In this document: piece after piece, positions 1 through 5,642 of the stretch
Position numbering within the stretch: position 1 is the stretch's first letter
Layout of the letters: each line of letters opens with the position of its first letter
Source: Tardiphaga sp.
GTDB lineage: Bacteria; Pseudomonadota; Alphaproteobacteria; Rhizobiales; Xanthobacteraceae
Reading direction: 5' to 3'
Length of the DNA: 9,698 nucleotides
Assembly: GCA_028290765.1 (NCBI GenBank)
Contig: JAQGJF010000465.1
Coordinates: forward strand, 1 to 9,698
Program-made: the position numbers and the translations under genes
The notes under the pieces: generated by a model
What the model saw: only the letters and a program-made list of their open reading frames with translations
Told to the model about the DNA's origin: nothing
The model's database searches: none

Positions 1-438
1 TCGGTGCAGGCGCAGGTGCTGAACCTGCTGCAGGACCTGCAGGACGAATTCGGGCTCACCTACGTCCTGATCAGCCATGATCTGGCCGTCGTGGACTATC
101 TGTGCGACGAGATCGCGGTGATTTACCTGGGCAGGATCGTCGAGCGCGGACGCCCGCAGGATCTGTTCGAGCGCTGCGCCCATCCCTACACGCGCGCGCT
201 GCTGGAGGCGGTTCCGCGCGCGCGCCCGGGGGGCGAACGGCGGCGCCGCGCCGCCCCTGCGGCCGCGTCGCAGCCTGCCGCAGCAACCGGTTGCGCCTAT
301 GCGAGCCGTTGTTCGCATGCCGATTTGCATTGCCGGGAAAATGCGCCCGTGCTTCGTATCGTGGGGCCAGGCCATCTCGCGGCGTGCCACCACGCGGAGA
401 AGATCATGGGGCTGCCGGCCTTGCCGGCGGAGGGTTGA
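1..438 (+). CDS. Dipeptide/oligopeptide ABC transporter ATP-binding protein, C-terminal part (5' end outside window)
   Basis: The reading frame is open from the first base and ends at TGA 436-438, leaving 145 residues of a protein normally about 320-350 long. The first residues (SVQAQVLNLLQDLQ) match the segment after the Walker B/D-loop of Opp/Dpp ATPases. The H-loop histidine lies in LISHDLAVV (residues 24-32). It is followed by the family's C-terminal extension (GRIVERGRPQDLF, then HPYTRALLEAVPRA). An Ala/Arg-rich linker leads to a cysteine motif, C-x5-C-x6-C-x17-C, characteristic of the oligopeptide/dipeptide transporter C-terminal domain; in related proteins such cysteines can hold an iron-sulfur cluster. 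The protein would hydrolyse ATP on the cytoplasmic face to drive import of the ligand bound by the downstream binding protein. Whether it is the DppD- or DppF-type subunit cannot be told from this fragment. The walker A and signature motifs lie outside the window. Confidence 0.92.
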   Translation, partial: SVQAQVLNLLQDLQDEFGLTYVLISHDLAVVDYLCDEIAVIYLGRIVERGRPQDLFERCAHPYTRALLEAVPRARPGGERRRRAAPAAASQPAAATGCAYASRCSHADLHCRENAPVLRIVGPGHLAACHHAEKIMGLPALPAEG

Positions 439-446
439 GGTTGGTC

Positions 447-480
447 GACCGATGCAGCCAGATGGCTGTCTCGGTCTTTT
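447..480 (+). terminator. Hairpin with short T run between transporter ATPase and binding-protein genes (attenuator or weak terminator)
   Basis: GACCGA (447-452) pairs with TCGGTC (471-476) and CAGCC (455-459) pairs with GGCTG (464-468), with loop AGAT and a 2x2 internal mismatch. TTTT follows directly at 477-480. This resembles a weak intrinsic terminator. It sits in the 57-nt gap between two genes that should be co-transcribed, so partial termination or protection of mRNA ends is more likely than a full operon end. The function is inferred from shape only. Confidence 0.4.
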
Positions 481-495
481 CAAGGGGAGTCTTGC

Positions 496-1986
496 ATGTT
501 CAAGAAACTATCCATGCTGGCCGCGGTCGCCGCGGTTGCAATGGCGCCGGTCACGGGCTTCGCGCAAGGCAAGAAAGACAGCGTCGTCATGGCCATGATC
601 CTGGAGCCGCCGGGCCTCGATCCGACCACGGCCGCGGCGGCGGCGATCGGCGAGGTTACCCTCTACAACCTCTATGAGACGCTGACCAAGATCAAGGAAG
701 ACGGATCGGTGGCTCCCTTGCTGGCGCAGAGCTGGGAGGTTGCGCCGGACCTGAAGACCTACACTTTCAAGCTGGCGACCGGCGTGAAATTCCACAACGG
801 CGAACCGTTCGACGCAGCGGCCGTGAAATTCTCCTACGAGCGCGCCGGCGCTCCGGCCAGCACCAACAAGGACAGGAGCCTGTTCCAGAGCGTCGCTTCC
901 ATCACAACGCCGGACCCGGCCACCGTTGTGATCAACATGAAGAACCCCGAGCCCAATCTGCCGTTCCTGCTGGGGCAGGCGTCGGCCTCGATCGTCGAGC
1001 CCAAAAGCGCGCCCACCGATGCGACGCAGCCGGTTGGGACCGGACCGTTCACGCTCGGCGCCTGGGCCAAGGGCTCGTCGGTCACGCTCAACAAATGGCC
1101 GGAATACCGCAATGCGTCGGCGATCGCGCTGAACAAGGTGACGATCCGCTTCATCAGCGATCCCAGCGCGCAAGTGGCCGCGCTGCTGTCGGGCGACGTC
1201 GACGCCTTCCCCCGCGTCGCCGCCGCGCGCAGCCTGGCGCAGTTCAAGTCCGATCCGCGCTTCGTGGTGCTGGTCGGCGGCTCGAAAGCCAAAGTGACCA
1301 TGGCCATCAACAACAAGAAGAAGCCGTTTGACGACGTGCGGGTTCGGCGCGCGATCCTGGCGGCGATCGACCGCAAGGCGATGGTCGAAGGTGCGGCCGA
1401 TGGCTTTGGCGTACCGATCGGCAGCTTCTACACGCCGGGTTCGCTGGGCTATATCGACACCACCGATATCAACCCCTTCGACATCGAGAAGTCCAAGAAG
1501 CTGCTGGCCGAAGCCGGCGTGAAAACCCCGCTTGAGGTGAGCTTGAAACTGCCGCCGCCGCCTTACGCCCGGCAAGGCGGCGAAGTGCTCGCCGCCCAGC
1601 TCGCCAAGGTCGGGATCATTGCCAAGATCGAGAACCTGGAATGGGCGCAATGGTTGTCGCAGGTCTTCAACGGACCGCATAATTACGACCTGACCATCGT
1701 CAACCATGTCGAGCCGTTCGACCTCGTGAAGTACACCGAAGACGACTACTACATCGGCTACAAGTCGGCGGCGTTCGACGCCCTCTACAAGTCGATCGTG
1801 GGATCGCCTGTGGAGGCCGACCGCGCCAAGTTCCTGGGCGATGCCCAGCGCCTGCTCGCCACCGATGCCGCCGCCGGCTTCCTCTATCAGCCGCAGCTGA
1901 TCAGCATCTCCAGCAAGCGGCTGAAAGGAATGTGGAAGGAAGTGCCGCAATACGCCAACGATCTGTCGGGCTGGTCCTGGCAGTAG
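496..1986 (+). CDS. Periplasmic family 5 peptide/solute-binding protein of an ABC transporter
   Basis: A complete 496-residue protein. The ATG at 496 follows AAGGGGAG (482-489) with six bases of spacing, which fixes the start. Residues 1-23 form a signal peptide: two lysines, a hydrophobic Ala/Val-rich core and a likely cleavage after GFA (residue 23). No lipobox cysteine is present, so it should be a soluble periplasmic protein. The mature part shows the SBP_bac_5 pattern: YETLTKIKEDGSVAPLLAQS (about 59-78), then ...TYTFKLATGVKFHNGEPFDA and AAVKFSYERA (about 90-117), and later VRRAILAAIDRKAMVEG. Length is typical of dipeptide, nickel, glutathione or opine binding proteins. It binds the substrate and hands it to the permeases of the transporter whose ATPase lies 57 nt upstream. 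Ligand identity cannot be read from sequence. A long open frame antisense to it is a composition shadow. Confidence 0.93.
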   Translation: MFKKLSMLAAVAAVAMAPVTGFAQGKKDSVVMAMILEPPGLDPTTAAAAAIGEVTLYNLYETLTKIKEDGSVAPLLAQSWEVAPDLKTYTFKLATGVKFHNGEPFDAAAVKFSYERAGAPASTNKDRSLFQSVASITTPDPATVVINMKNPEPNLPFLLGQASASIVEPKSAPTDATQPVGTGPFTLGAWAKGSSVTLNKWPEYRNASAIALNKVTIRFISDPSAQVAALLSGDVDAFPRVAAARSLAQFKSDPRFVVLVGGSKAKVTMAINNKKKPFDDVRVRRAILAAIDRKAMVEGAADGFGVPIGSFYTPGSLGYIDTTDINPFDIEKSKKLLAEAGVKTPLEVSLKLPPPPYARQGGEVLAAQLAKVGIIAKIENLEWAQWLSQVFNGPHNYDLTIVNHVEPFDLVKYTEDDYYIGYKSAAFDALYKSIVGSPVEADRAKFLGDAQRLLATDAAAGFLYQPQLISISSKRLKGMWKEVPQYANDLSGWSWQ

Positions 1987-1998
1987 AGCACGTAAAAA

Positions 1999-2048
1999 CA
2001 CAGCGCCGCCGGACGTCATATGAACGTCGGCGGCGCTGCGAATTCAGC
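1999..2048 (+). repeat. 50-bp palindromic dispersed repeat, copy 1
   Basis: The core is an imperfect palindrome: CAGCGCCGCC (2001-2010) and GACGT (2012-2016) oppose ACGTC and GGCGGCGCTG (2024-2038), with one bulged G and a short AT-rich loop. The 3' flank is CGAATTCAGC. The unit recurs at 4995-5044 in the same orientation with 45 of 50 positions identical by my ungapped alignment. It begins 12 nt after the stop codon of the binding-protein gene. This is a REP-like extragenic palindrome that may stabilise mRNA 3' ends or act as a terminator; there is no T run. Confidence 0.75.
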
Positions 2049-2050
2049 CT

Positions 2051-2241
2051 GTAGGATGGGTTGAGCTCTTCGCGAAACCCATCATAACATGTCAAATCGA
2101 AGAATGGCTTGAGCTCGCGAGTTCGGCCTTCGGCTGCCCGATAATCCACGCCGGCGAAGCCGGCCACGTCTCCGCGCCACCATGCTCGCGGTAAGTCGCG
2201 CGGCGAAGTGATGGGTTTCGCAAGGGCTCAACCCATCCTAC
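2051..2241. repeat. 191-bp element with 32/33-bp inverted ends (MITE-like or paired palindromic repeat)
   Basis: The left arm 2051-2083 begins GTAGGATGGGTTGAGC and ends CGAAACCCATC. The right arm 2210-2241 is its reverse complement apart from one mismatch and one single-base indel. Each arm is itself a small hairpin (GATGGGTT...AAACCCATC). The 126-base interior codes for no recognisable protein and includes a short GCCGG/CCGGC stem. The size and terminal symmetry are compatible with a non-autonomous mobile element or a dispersed paired palindrome. No target-site duplication was evident. From memory, GTAGGATGGGTTGAGC-type palindromes recur in Bradyrhizobium and Rhodopseudomonas intergenic DNA. 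Confidence 0.65.
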
Positions 2242-2323
2242 GGCTTCAAGTGGTCTCTCTTTGCGGAAGCGTTGAAGAAGGTTCTGACCGTGCCGCGACC
2301 GCCGCCGCCGCCCTTCCTCACGA

Positions 2324-3562
2324 TCACCTGCCGGCGCCTGCCATGCGCGACAAAGCCGGAAGGACATGGTTGCGGGCGATTTCGTGCGGAAACTCGCCGC
2401 GGTTGGCGAGCAAGAGCATGCCAACCTTTCGCGCGGGCACGAGCCCGACATAGGCCGACGCGTTGTTGAGACCGCCGGGCTTGTCGAGGACGCCTACACC
2501 ATCGACATTGATGGTTTCCCAGGCCATCGCCTGTCCGTACACCTTGCTGACACGGAACATTTCACGCTGGGTCATCTGCAATGCTTCGTGCAACTGCGGA
2601 TCGGCGACCTCGCCGTCAAGGCAGGCAGCCATGAAGATCGCGAGATCGCGTGCCGTCGAGAACATCTGCCCGGTCCCGGCGAAATCATAATAGCTCTGCT
2701 GGCCGCCAGGCGGACCGATGGCCATTCCCTGATCGGAATAGCCCTGGACGACGCGTTGCGTAAACTCCGCGCTCATGACGGCACGGTTGTCCGGTCCGCG
2801 TTCGGGGACCAGCGTCGAATTCATGCCAAGCGGCCTCAGAATGCGACCGTCGATCAGCTCGCCGATCGGAAGCCCATAGCGACGCTCGAGCGCAAGCTGC
2901 AGCAGCACGTAGCCGGCATGGGTATAAATCCGTTGCTTGCCCGGCTGTTCGCCCGCTTGCGGAGTCCAGGCATTGAGCACGGCGATGAATTCGGCCAACG
3001 AATATGACTGGTCGGGCCATGGCGGGTGATCGGTTGCCAGCAGGAGCCCGGAAGTATGCGTGACGAGCTCGCCGATGGTGACGCGGCTGATGTAGTCACC
3101 GTGCAGTTCGGGGACGTATTTGCTGACCGGGTCGTTCAGCCTCAATTCGCCGCGCAGCGTTCCGAGCGCGACCAGCGTCGCTTCGAACACCTTGCGCACC
3201 GAGGCGACATTGAACAGCGAATCCGGCGTGATTGGCCGTTTCGCCGCCTGGTCAGCGAGGCCGTAGCTGAAGAACCGTATTTGGCCAGCGGCGTATACCG
3301 CAACCGCGAGGCCCCCGGGATGGTCGGCCGTCGCCGCGGGGGCAAGGTTACTTGCGATGATGTTTTCGATCCTGGCGTTCATCGCAGATGCCGCAGCGGG
3401 GGCTCGCGCCGATCCGGGCAAGAAAACAAGCAGGAAAACAAGCAGAACGGCCAAGCCCGCGGCCCAGCCGGCCGATCGGGACAGGCAGGCGGCGGTCCGC
3501 ACCGCGGAGCGCTGACAACCCGAGCACAAACGTGCAGCCGCTGCAATCAGTTCCCTGACCAT
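2324..3562 (-). CDS. Serine hydrolase, beta-lactamase/class C fold, with N-terminal membrane segment
   Basis: 412 residues from ATG 3562; a GTG directly upstream (3565) would add one residue. No strong ribosome binding site distinguishes them. About 31 Arg/Cys-containing residues precede one hydrophobic segment (about residues 33-52), so it is an inner-membrane-anchored or exported protein with its domain in the periplasm. The domain carries the SxxK nucleophile motif (Ser-Val-Arg-Lys, Ser at about 121) in FNVASVRKVFEA. It has a Tyr-Thr-His at the YxN position (about 213-215) in RIYTHAGYVLLQLALE, and Lys-Pro-Gly (about 361-363) where KTG/HTG is usual. AGTGQMFSTARDLAIFMAA is also typical of PF00144. 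Relatives include esterases, D-amino peptidases, DD-carboxypeptidases and class C beta-lactamases. The altered second and third motifs argue against calling it a resistance beta-lactamase. It appears to be a single-gene unit. Confidence 0.88.
   Translation of the reverse strand: MVRELIAAAARLCSGCQRSAVRTAACLSRSAGWAAGLAVLLVFLLVFLPGSARAPAAASAMNARIENIIASNLAPAATADHPGGLAVAVYAAGQIRFFSYGLADQAAKRPITPDSLFNVASVRKVFEATLVALGTLRGELRLNDPVSKYVPELHGDYISRVTIGELVTHTSGLLLATDHPPWPDQSYSLAEFIAVLNAWTPQAGEQPGKQRIYTHAGYVLLQLALERRYGLPIGELIDGRILRPLGMNSTLVPERGPDNRAVMSAEFTQRVVQGYSDQGMAIGPPGGQQSYYDFAGTGQMFSTARDLAIFMAACLDGEVADPQLHEALQMTQREMFRVSKVYGQAMAWETINVDGVGVLDKPGGLNNASAYVGLVPARKVGMLLLANRGEFPHEIARNHVLPALSRMAGAGR
3422..3445 (-). 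repeat. Perfect 12-nt tandem duplication in the membrane-segment codons
   Basis: GAAAACAAGCAG occurs twice in direct succession (3422-3433 and 3434-3445). On the minus strand it encodes two successive Leu-Leu-Val-Phe blocks in the hydrophobic segment of the serine hydrolase. The repeat is in frame, so gain or loss of a unit would alter the membrane segment by four residues without breaking the gene. Confidence 0.8.
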
Positions 3563-3795
3563 CACGGTTGTTTCACTTCAGCTATGCCGCGTTAAGCTGC
3601 GATCGAAAGAATGGCGCAGCGCGGCTGACAAACATCGGCCAGGACGATGCTCGGGAACTGTACCTCGCGAGCAACCGCCTGCACCTTCCATGTCAGTAAA
3701 CACAGCTTGCGACAGCCGAGAACAAAACTTTTCGTGTGGAATTGCACGGCCGTCGGAAGTTATCGCGTATGAATTCGCAGCCAGCAAGCGGACTT

Positions 3796-3838
3796 GAGCC
3801 TATCGGGTCCGCGCAACACGCGGCCCGATGACAGGCTC
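3796..3838. repeat. Long interrupted hairpin (about 17 bp), possible dispersed palindrome or structured RNA
   Basis: GAGCCT (3796-3801) pairs with AGGCTC (3833-3838). ATCGGG (3802-3807) pairs with CCCGAT (3824-3829). CCGCG (3809-3813) pairs with CGCGG (3819-3823), leaving loop CAACA, a bulged T at 3808 and a three-base bulge at 3830-3832. No T run follows on either strand. It lies about 230 bases upstream of the serine hydrolase start. Only one copy is present here. Confidence 0.55.
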
Positions 3839-3914
3839 CGGTGTAATCCACGACGACAAAGAGGCGGGTTACGGCTGGGCAGTAGCGCATTTTTTCAAGT
3901 CAGTTGACTTATCG

Positions 3915-4000
3915 TTCGTCATGGCCGGGCTCGTCCCGGCCATCCACGTCTTTACTTCGGCTAAGACGTGGATGCCCGGGACAAGCCCGGGCATGACGAA
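3915..4000. repeat. Nested palindromic repeat (38-bp inverted arms, each containing its own hairpin)
   Basis: The left arm 3915-3952 starts TTCGTCATGGCCGGG. The right arm 3963-4000 is its reverse complement at 35 of 38 positions; ten bases separate them. Each arm also folds on itself: GGCCGGG with CCCGGCC in the left arm, GCCCGGG with CCCGGGC in the right. Two of the three differences between the arms fall at partner positions of the inner stems, so inner pairing is kept in both. I recall this GTCATGGCCGGG...GATGCCCGGGACAAG type as a frequent intergenic element in Nitrobacteraceae and related Rhizobiales. Confidence 0.8.
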
Positions 4001-4029
4001 CTGCGATACACTGCACGACCCTACGCGAT

Positions 4030-4383
4030 TCAACTACGCCGTTGTTGCGGCAAGACAGTTCCATCCCATAGTCGGAACACGATGGTTTCGTCCGGTGGAC
4101 AATATCGCAAATTGTCCAAGGGATCGTCGGTTATCCAGATATCTCGGATTTTTCCCTGTACCGTGGCAACGGCGATGATCAGCTTGCTGGAAATCAGATC
4201 GTTGACGTACCGCTTGGTGGCCTCCTCCGGCGTTTCTCCCGTTTCCCCTAGGACGGCCAAGATATCGCCATGGGTGTGCGAAGGGCATCCATCAAACCCC
4301 ATTGTGAGGTCGCCCTCGGGTGCACGAACCAGGAAGCAAAGTGTTCCATCTGGGCTTACATAGTCGCGGATCAGGTCGTGCAT
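4030..4383 (-). CDS. Small conserved-looking hypothetical protein
   Basis: 117 residues from ATG 4383; a TTG at 4401 would extend it by six residues, but neither start has a clear ribosome binding site. I do not recognise the family. The protein is soluble in appearance, with no signal peptide or membrane segment. It carries an acidic-glycine region (SPDGTLCFLVRAPEGDLTMG), a Cys/His cluster in GFDGCPSHTHGD, a helical stretch with TPEEATKRYVNDLI, and beta-like strands ending in DETIVFRLWDGT. It follows the RidA-family gene by 22 nt on the same strand, so the two probably form one transcript. The downstream side is the nested repeat at 3915-4000. Even codon use and a sensible amino-acid composition support a real gene, but the function is unknown. 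Confidence 0.65.
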   Translation of the reverse strand: MHDLIRDYVSPDGTLCFLVRAPEGDLTMGFDGCPSHTHGDILAVLGETGETPEEATKRYVNDLISSKLIIAVATVQGKIRDIWITDDPLDNLRYCPPDETIVFRLWDGTVLPQQRRS

Positions 4384-4405
4384 CGCGTTCGGCTGCGGCA
4401 AGCGC

Positions 4406-4867
4406 TCAGTCGCGCACCAGCAGGATCGCCTCGATCTCGACCGCCATCCGGTTCGGCAACGATCCCATGCCGACGGCGGAACGGGCGTGGCGGCCGGCGT
4501 CGCCGAGCACGTCGACGAAGAGATCCGAGCAGCCGTTGATGACCTTGGGATGGTCGGCGAAATCCGGCTCGGCGTTGACCATCCCGAGCAGTTTTATGAC
4601 GGCCTCGATGCGCTCCAGTGAGCCGAGCGCCGCCTTGGCGACGGCGAGAAGCCCGAGCCCGACCATCCGCGCTTCCTGGTAGGCCTCCTCCACGCTGATG
4701 TCGCGGCCCAGCCGTCCGACCCGGTAGCTGCCGTCGGGCCGCTTCGGACCCTGGCCCGACAGATAGAGCAGGTTGCCGGCCAGGCGGTACGGCACGTAAT
4801 TCGCCACCGGCGTCGAGAGCGGCGGCAGCGTCAGGCCGAGTTGTTCCAGGCGTTGTTCGGGGGTCAT
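4406..4867 (-). CDS. RidA/YjgF/YER057c/UK114 family protein
   Basis: A 153-residue protein. ATG 4867 is preceded by GAGGTGA (complement of 4872-4878) with four bases of spacing. Family features include VPYRLAGNLLYLSGQGP (about 25-41) and a C-terminal ARSAVGMGSLPNRMAVEIEA. In this last segment Arg129 and Glu144 keep the 15-residue spacing of Arg105 and Glu120 in E. coli RidA, the residues that bind the carboxylate and position water for imine/enamine hydrolysis. RidA itself (about 128 residues) removes reactive 2-aminoacrylate. The longer length and N-terminus suggest the longer subgroup of the family, whose substrates are mostly unknown. It is a cytoplasmic enzyme, probably trimeric. It lies 262 bases downstream of coxG behind two hairpins, so it is likely a separate transcription unit together with the small gene that follows. 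Confidence 0.93.
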   Translation of the reverse strand: MTPEQRLEQLGLTLPPLSTPVANYVPYRLAGNLLYLSGQGPKRPDGSYRVGRLGRDISVEEAYQEARMVGLGLLAVAKAALGSLERIEAVIKLLGMVNAEPDFADHPKVINGCSDLFVDVLGDAGRHARSAVGMGSLPNRMAVEIEAILLVRD

Positions 4868-4954
4868 GCGGTCACCTCATGTCAGTTGGAAGGCCAGATG
4901 CCCCACCGACGACGATTCCGCAAGCGCTCAGGCTGCATACCGGCTGGCGTCACA

Positions 4955-4993
4955 TGTTCGGCCCCGGGCGCCAAGGCCCGGTGTTGCCGAACA
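4955..4993. terminator. Strong hairpin downstream of the cox operon, without T run
   Basis: TGTTCGGC (4955-4962) pairs with GCCGAACA (4986-4993) and CCGGGC (4964-4969) pairs with GCCCGG (4976-4981), about 14 bp with a small asymmetric bulge. It directly abuts the palindromic repeat at 4995-5044. Together they form two adjacent stem-loops in the gap after coxG, suited to ending or protecting the cox transcript. No T run is present, so intrinsic termination is uncertain. Confidence 0.45.
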
Positions 4994-4994
4994 A

Positions 4995-5044
4995 CACAAC
5001 GCCGCCTGACGTAGTATGACCGTCGGCGGCGCTGCGAATTCAGC
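4995..5044 (+). repeat. 50-bp palindromic dispersed repeat, copy 2
   Basis: The copy matches 1999-2048 without gaps at 45 of 50 positions and keeps the same flank CGAATTCAGC. The palindrome here is weaker at its left end (AACGCCGCC against GGCGGCGCT). It lies 85 bases past the coxG stop codon. Relative to its neighbouring gene its orientation is opposite to that of copy 1, which fits an element whose symmetric core works in either direction. Confidence 0.75.
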
Positions 5045-5129
5045 TGGAACTTGCAATCCCCCAGCATCAATATGTCTGGGCACTGGCGGGAAGGTTCAAA
5101 TGTTCTTTGCCGCGTCTTTCCCGTCGCGC

Positions 5130-5642
5130 TCAGGCCGCCCCTGTCAATCTGCCCAGCCAGCCTTTCTGGCCGGCACCCGCTTCCGCTTCTGTCTCCGAAG
5201 TGCCGCCGACGAGCGCACCGAACGACGCGAAGAATTCGCCGGCGAGTTTCTTCGCCGTCGAATCGATCAGCCGGCCACCAAGCTGGGCCAGCTTGCCGCC
5301 GATCTGTGCGTCAACCTCGTAATGCAGGATCGTGACGTCGGGGCCTTCGGATTCAAGACGCACCGCGGCGCCGCCTTTCGCAAAGCCTGCCACCCCGCCG
5401 GAGCCTTCGCCGGAAATCCGGTAACCGTTCGGCGGGTCCAGATCGGACAGCGTCACCTTGCCGCCGAACGTTGCCTTGACCGGGCCGACCCTGAACACCA
5501 CGGTGGCGGTCATCTCATTCGGCGCGGACATCTCGAGATTCTGGCACCCCGGGATGCACTGCTTCAGCACCTCAGGATCGTTGAGCGCCGCCCAGATTTT
5601 TTCCTTGGATGCCGGGATCCGCTGGCTGTCGTTCATCTGCAT
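5130..5642 (-). CDS. coxG: CoxG, SRPBCC-fold CO dehydrogenase accessory protein
   Basis: A 170-residue protein of the CoxG family (PF06240). It opens with SQRIPASKEKIWAALNDPEV, typical of SRPBCC ligand-pocket proteins. It continues with LKQCIPGCQNLE (about 26-37), PVKATFGGKVTLSDLDPP (about 54-71) and a Gly-rich strand region. A helix IGGKLAQLGGRLIDSTAKKL (about 114-133) precedes the C-terminal tail ending GWLGRLTGAA. Family knowledge links CoxG to membrane association of CO dehydrogenase and to passing electrons or quinone between enzyme and membrane. The amphipathic C-terminal part would be the membrane-contacting end. ATG 5642 has AGGA eight bases upstream; a second ATG two codons in (5636) is possible. 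The start overlaps the end of coxF by 71 nt, so translation is probably coupled. It is the last visible cox gene. Confidence 0.92.
   Translation of the reverse strand: MQMNDSQRIPASKEKIWAALNDPEVLKQCIPGCQNLEMSAPNEMTATVVFRVGPVKATFGGKVTLSDLDPPNGYRISGEGSGGVAGFAKGGAAVRLESEGPDVTILHYEVDAQIGGKLAQLGGRLIDSTAKKLAGEFFASFGALVGGTSETEAEAGAGQKGWLGRLTGAA

Larger units (their letters stand above)
1987..2323. other. Convergent intergenic region, filled by repeats
   Basis: This 337-base gap lies between the 3' ends of the binding-protein gene (plus) and the serine hydrolase gene (minus). Two separate repeat elements occupy 1999-2048 and 2051-2241, with 2 bases between them. The remaining 2242-2323 contains a GCC-repeat-like run (about 2300-2312) and no recognisable gene. 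No canonical terminator with a T run was seen for either converging gene; the palindromes may serve that role. Short open frames here are translations of repeat DNA. Confidence 0.7.
3563..4029. other. Intergenic region upstream of the serine hydrolase gene
   Basis: This stretch of about 467 bases has no credible gene. It holds a long hairpin at 3796-3838 and a nested palindromic repeat at 3915-4000. The promoter of the serine hydrolase should lie in 3563-3795 on the minus strand, but I could not identify a convincing -35/-10 pair. Short open frames here do not resemble known proteins; the one beginning in the repeat reads MAGLVPAIHVF, a peptide that I recall arising widely from translation of this repeat. 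Confidence 0.65.

Noticed and set aside
508..2019. 503-codon open frame antisense to the substrate-binding-protein gene
   Set aside because: The plus-strand protein has a signal peptide, ribosome binding site and family motifs. The antisense translation is Arg/Gly-rich with no recognisable domain, as expected from GC-rich codon composition.
1901..2451. Minus-strand frames containing an LNSQRRRRSYDVRRRC-like peptide, also seen near 4882-5070
   Set aside because: The similarity between the two is explained by the 50-bp palindromic repeat, not by a shared protein family.
2324..3562. Possible beta-lactam resistance gene
   Set aside because: Only the SxxK motif is canonical; the fold is shared with many esterases and peptidases and there is no AmpR-like regulator beside it.
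3828..4363. Plus-strand short open frames of 116 and 131 codons
   Set aside because: Their most recognisable parts (MAGLVPAIHVF, MDARDKPGHDE-like) are translations of the nested palindromic repeat at 3915-4000, and the remainder is antisense to the small hypothetical gene.
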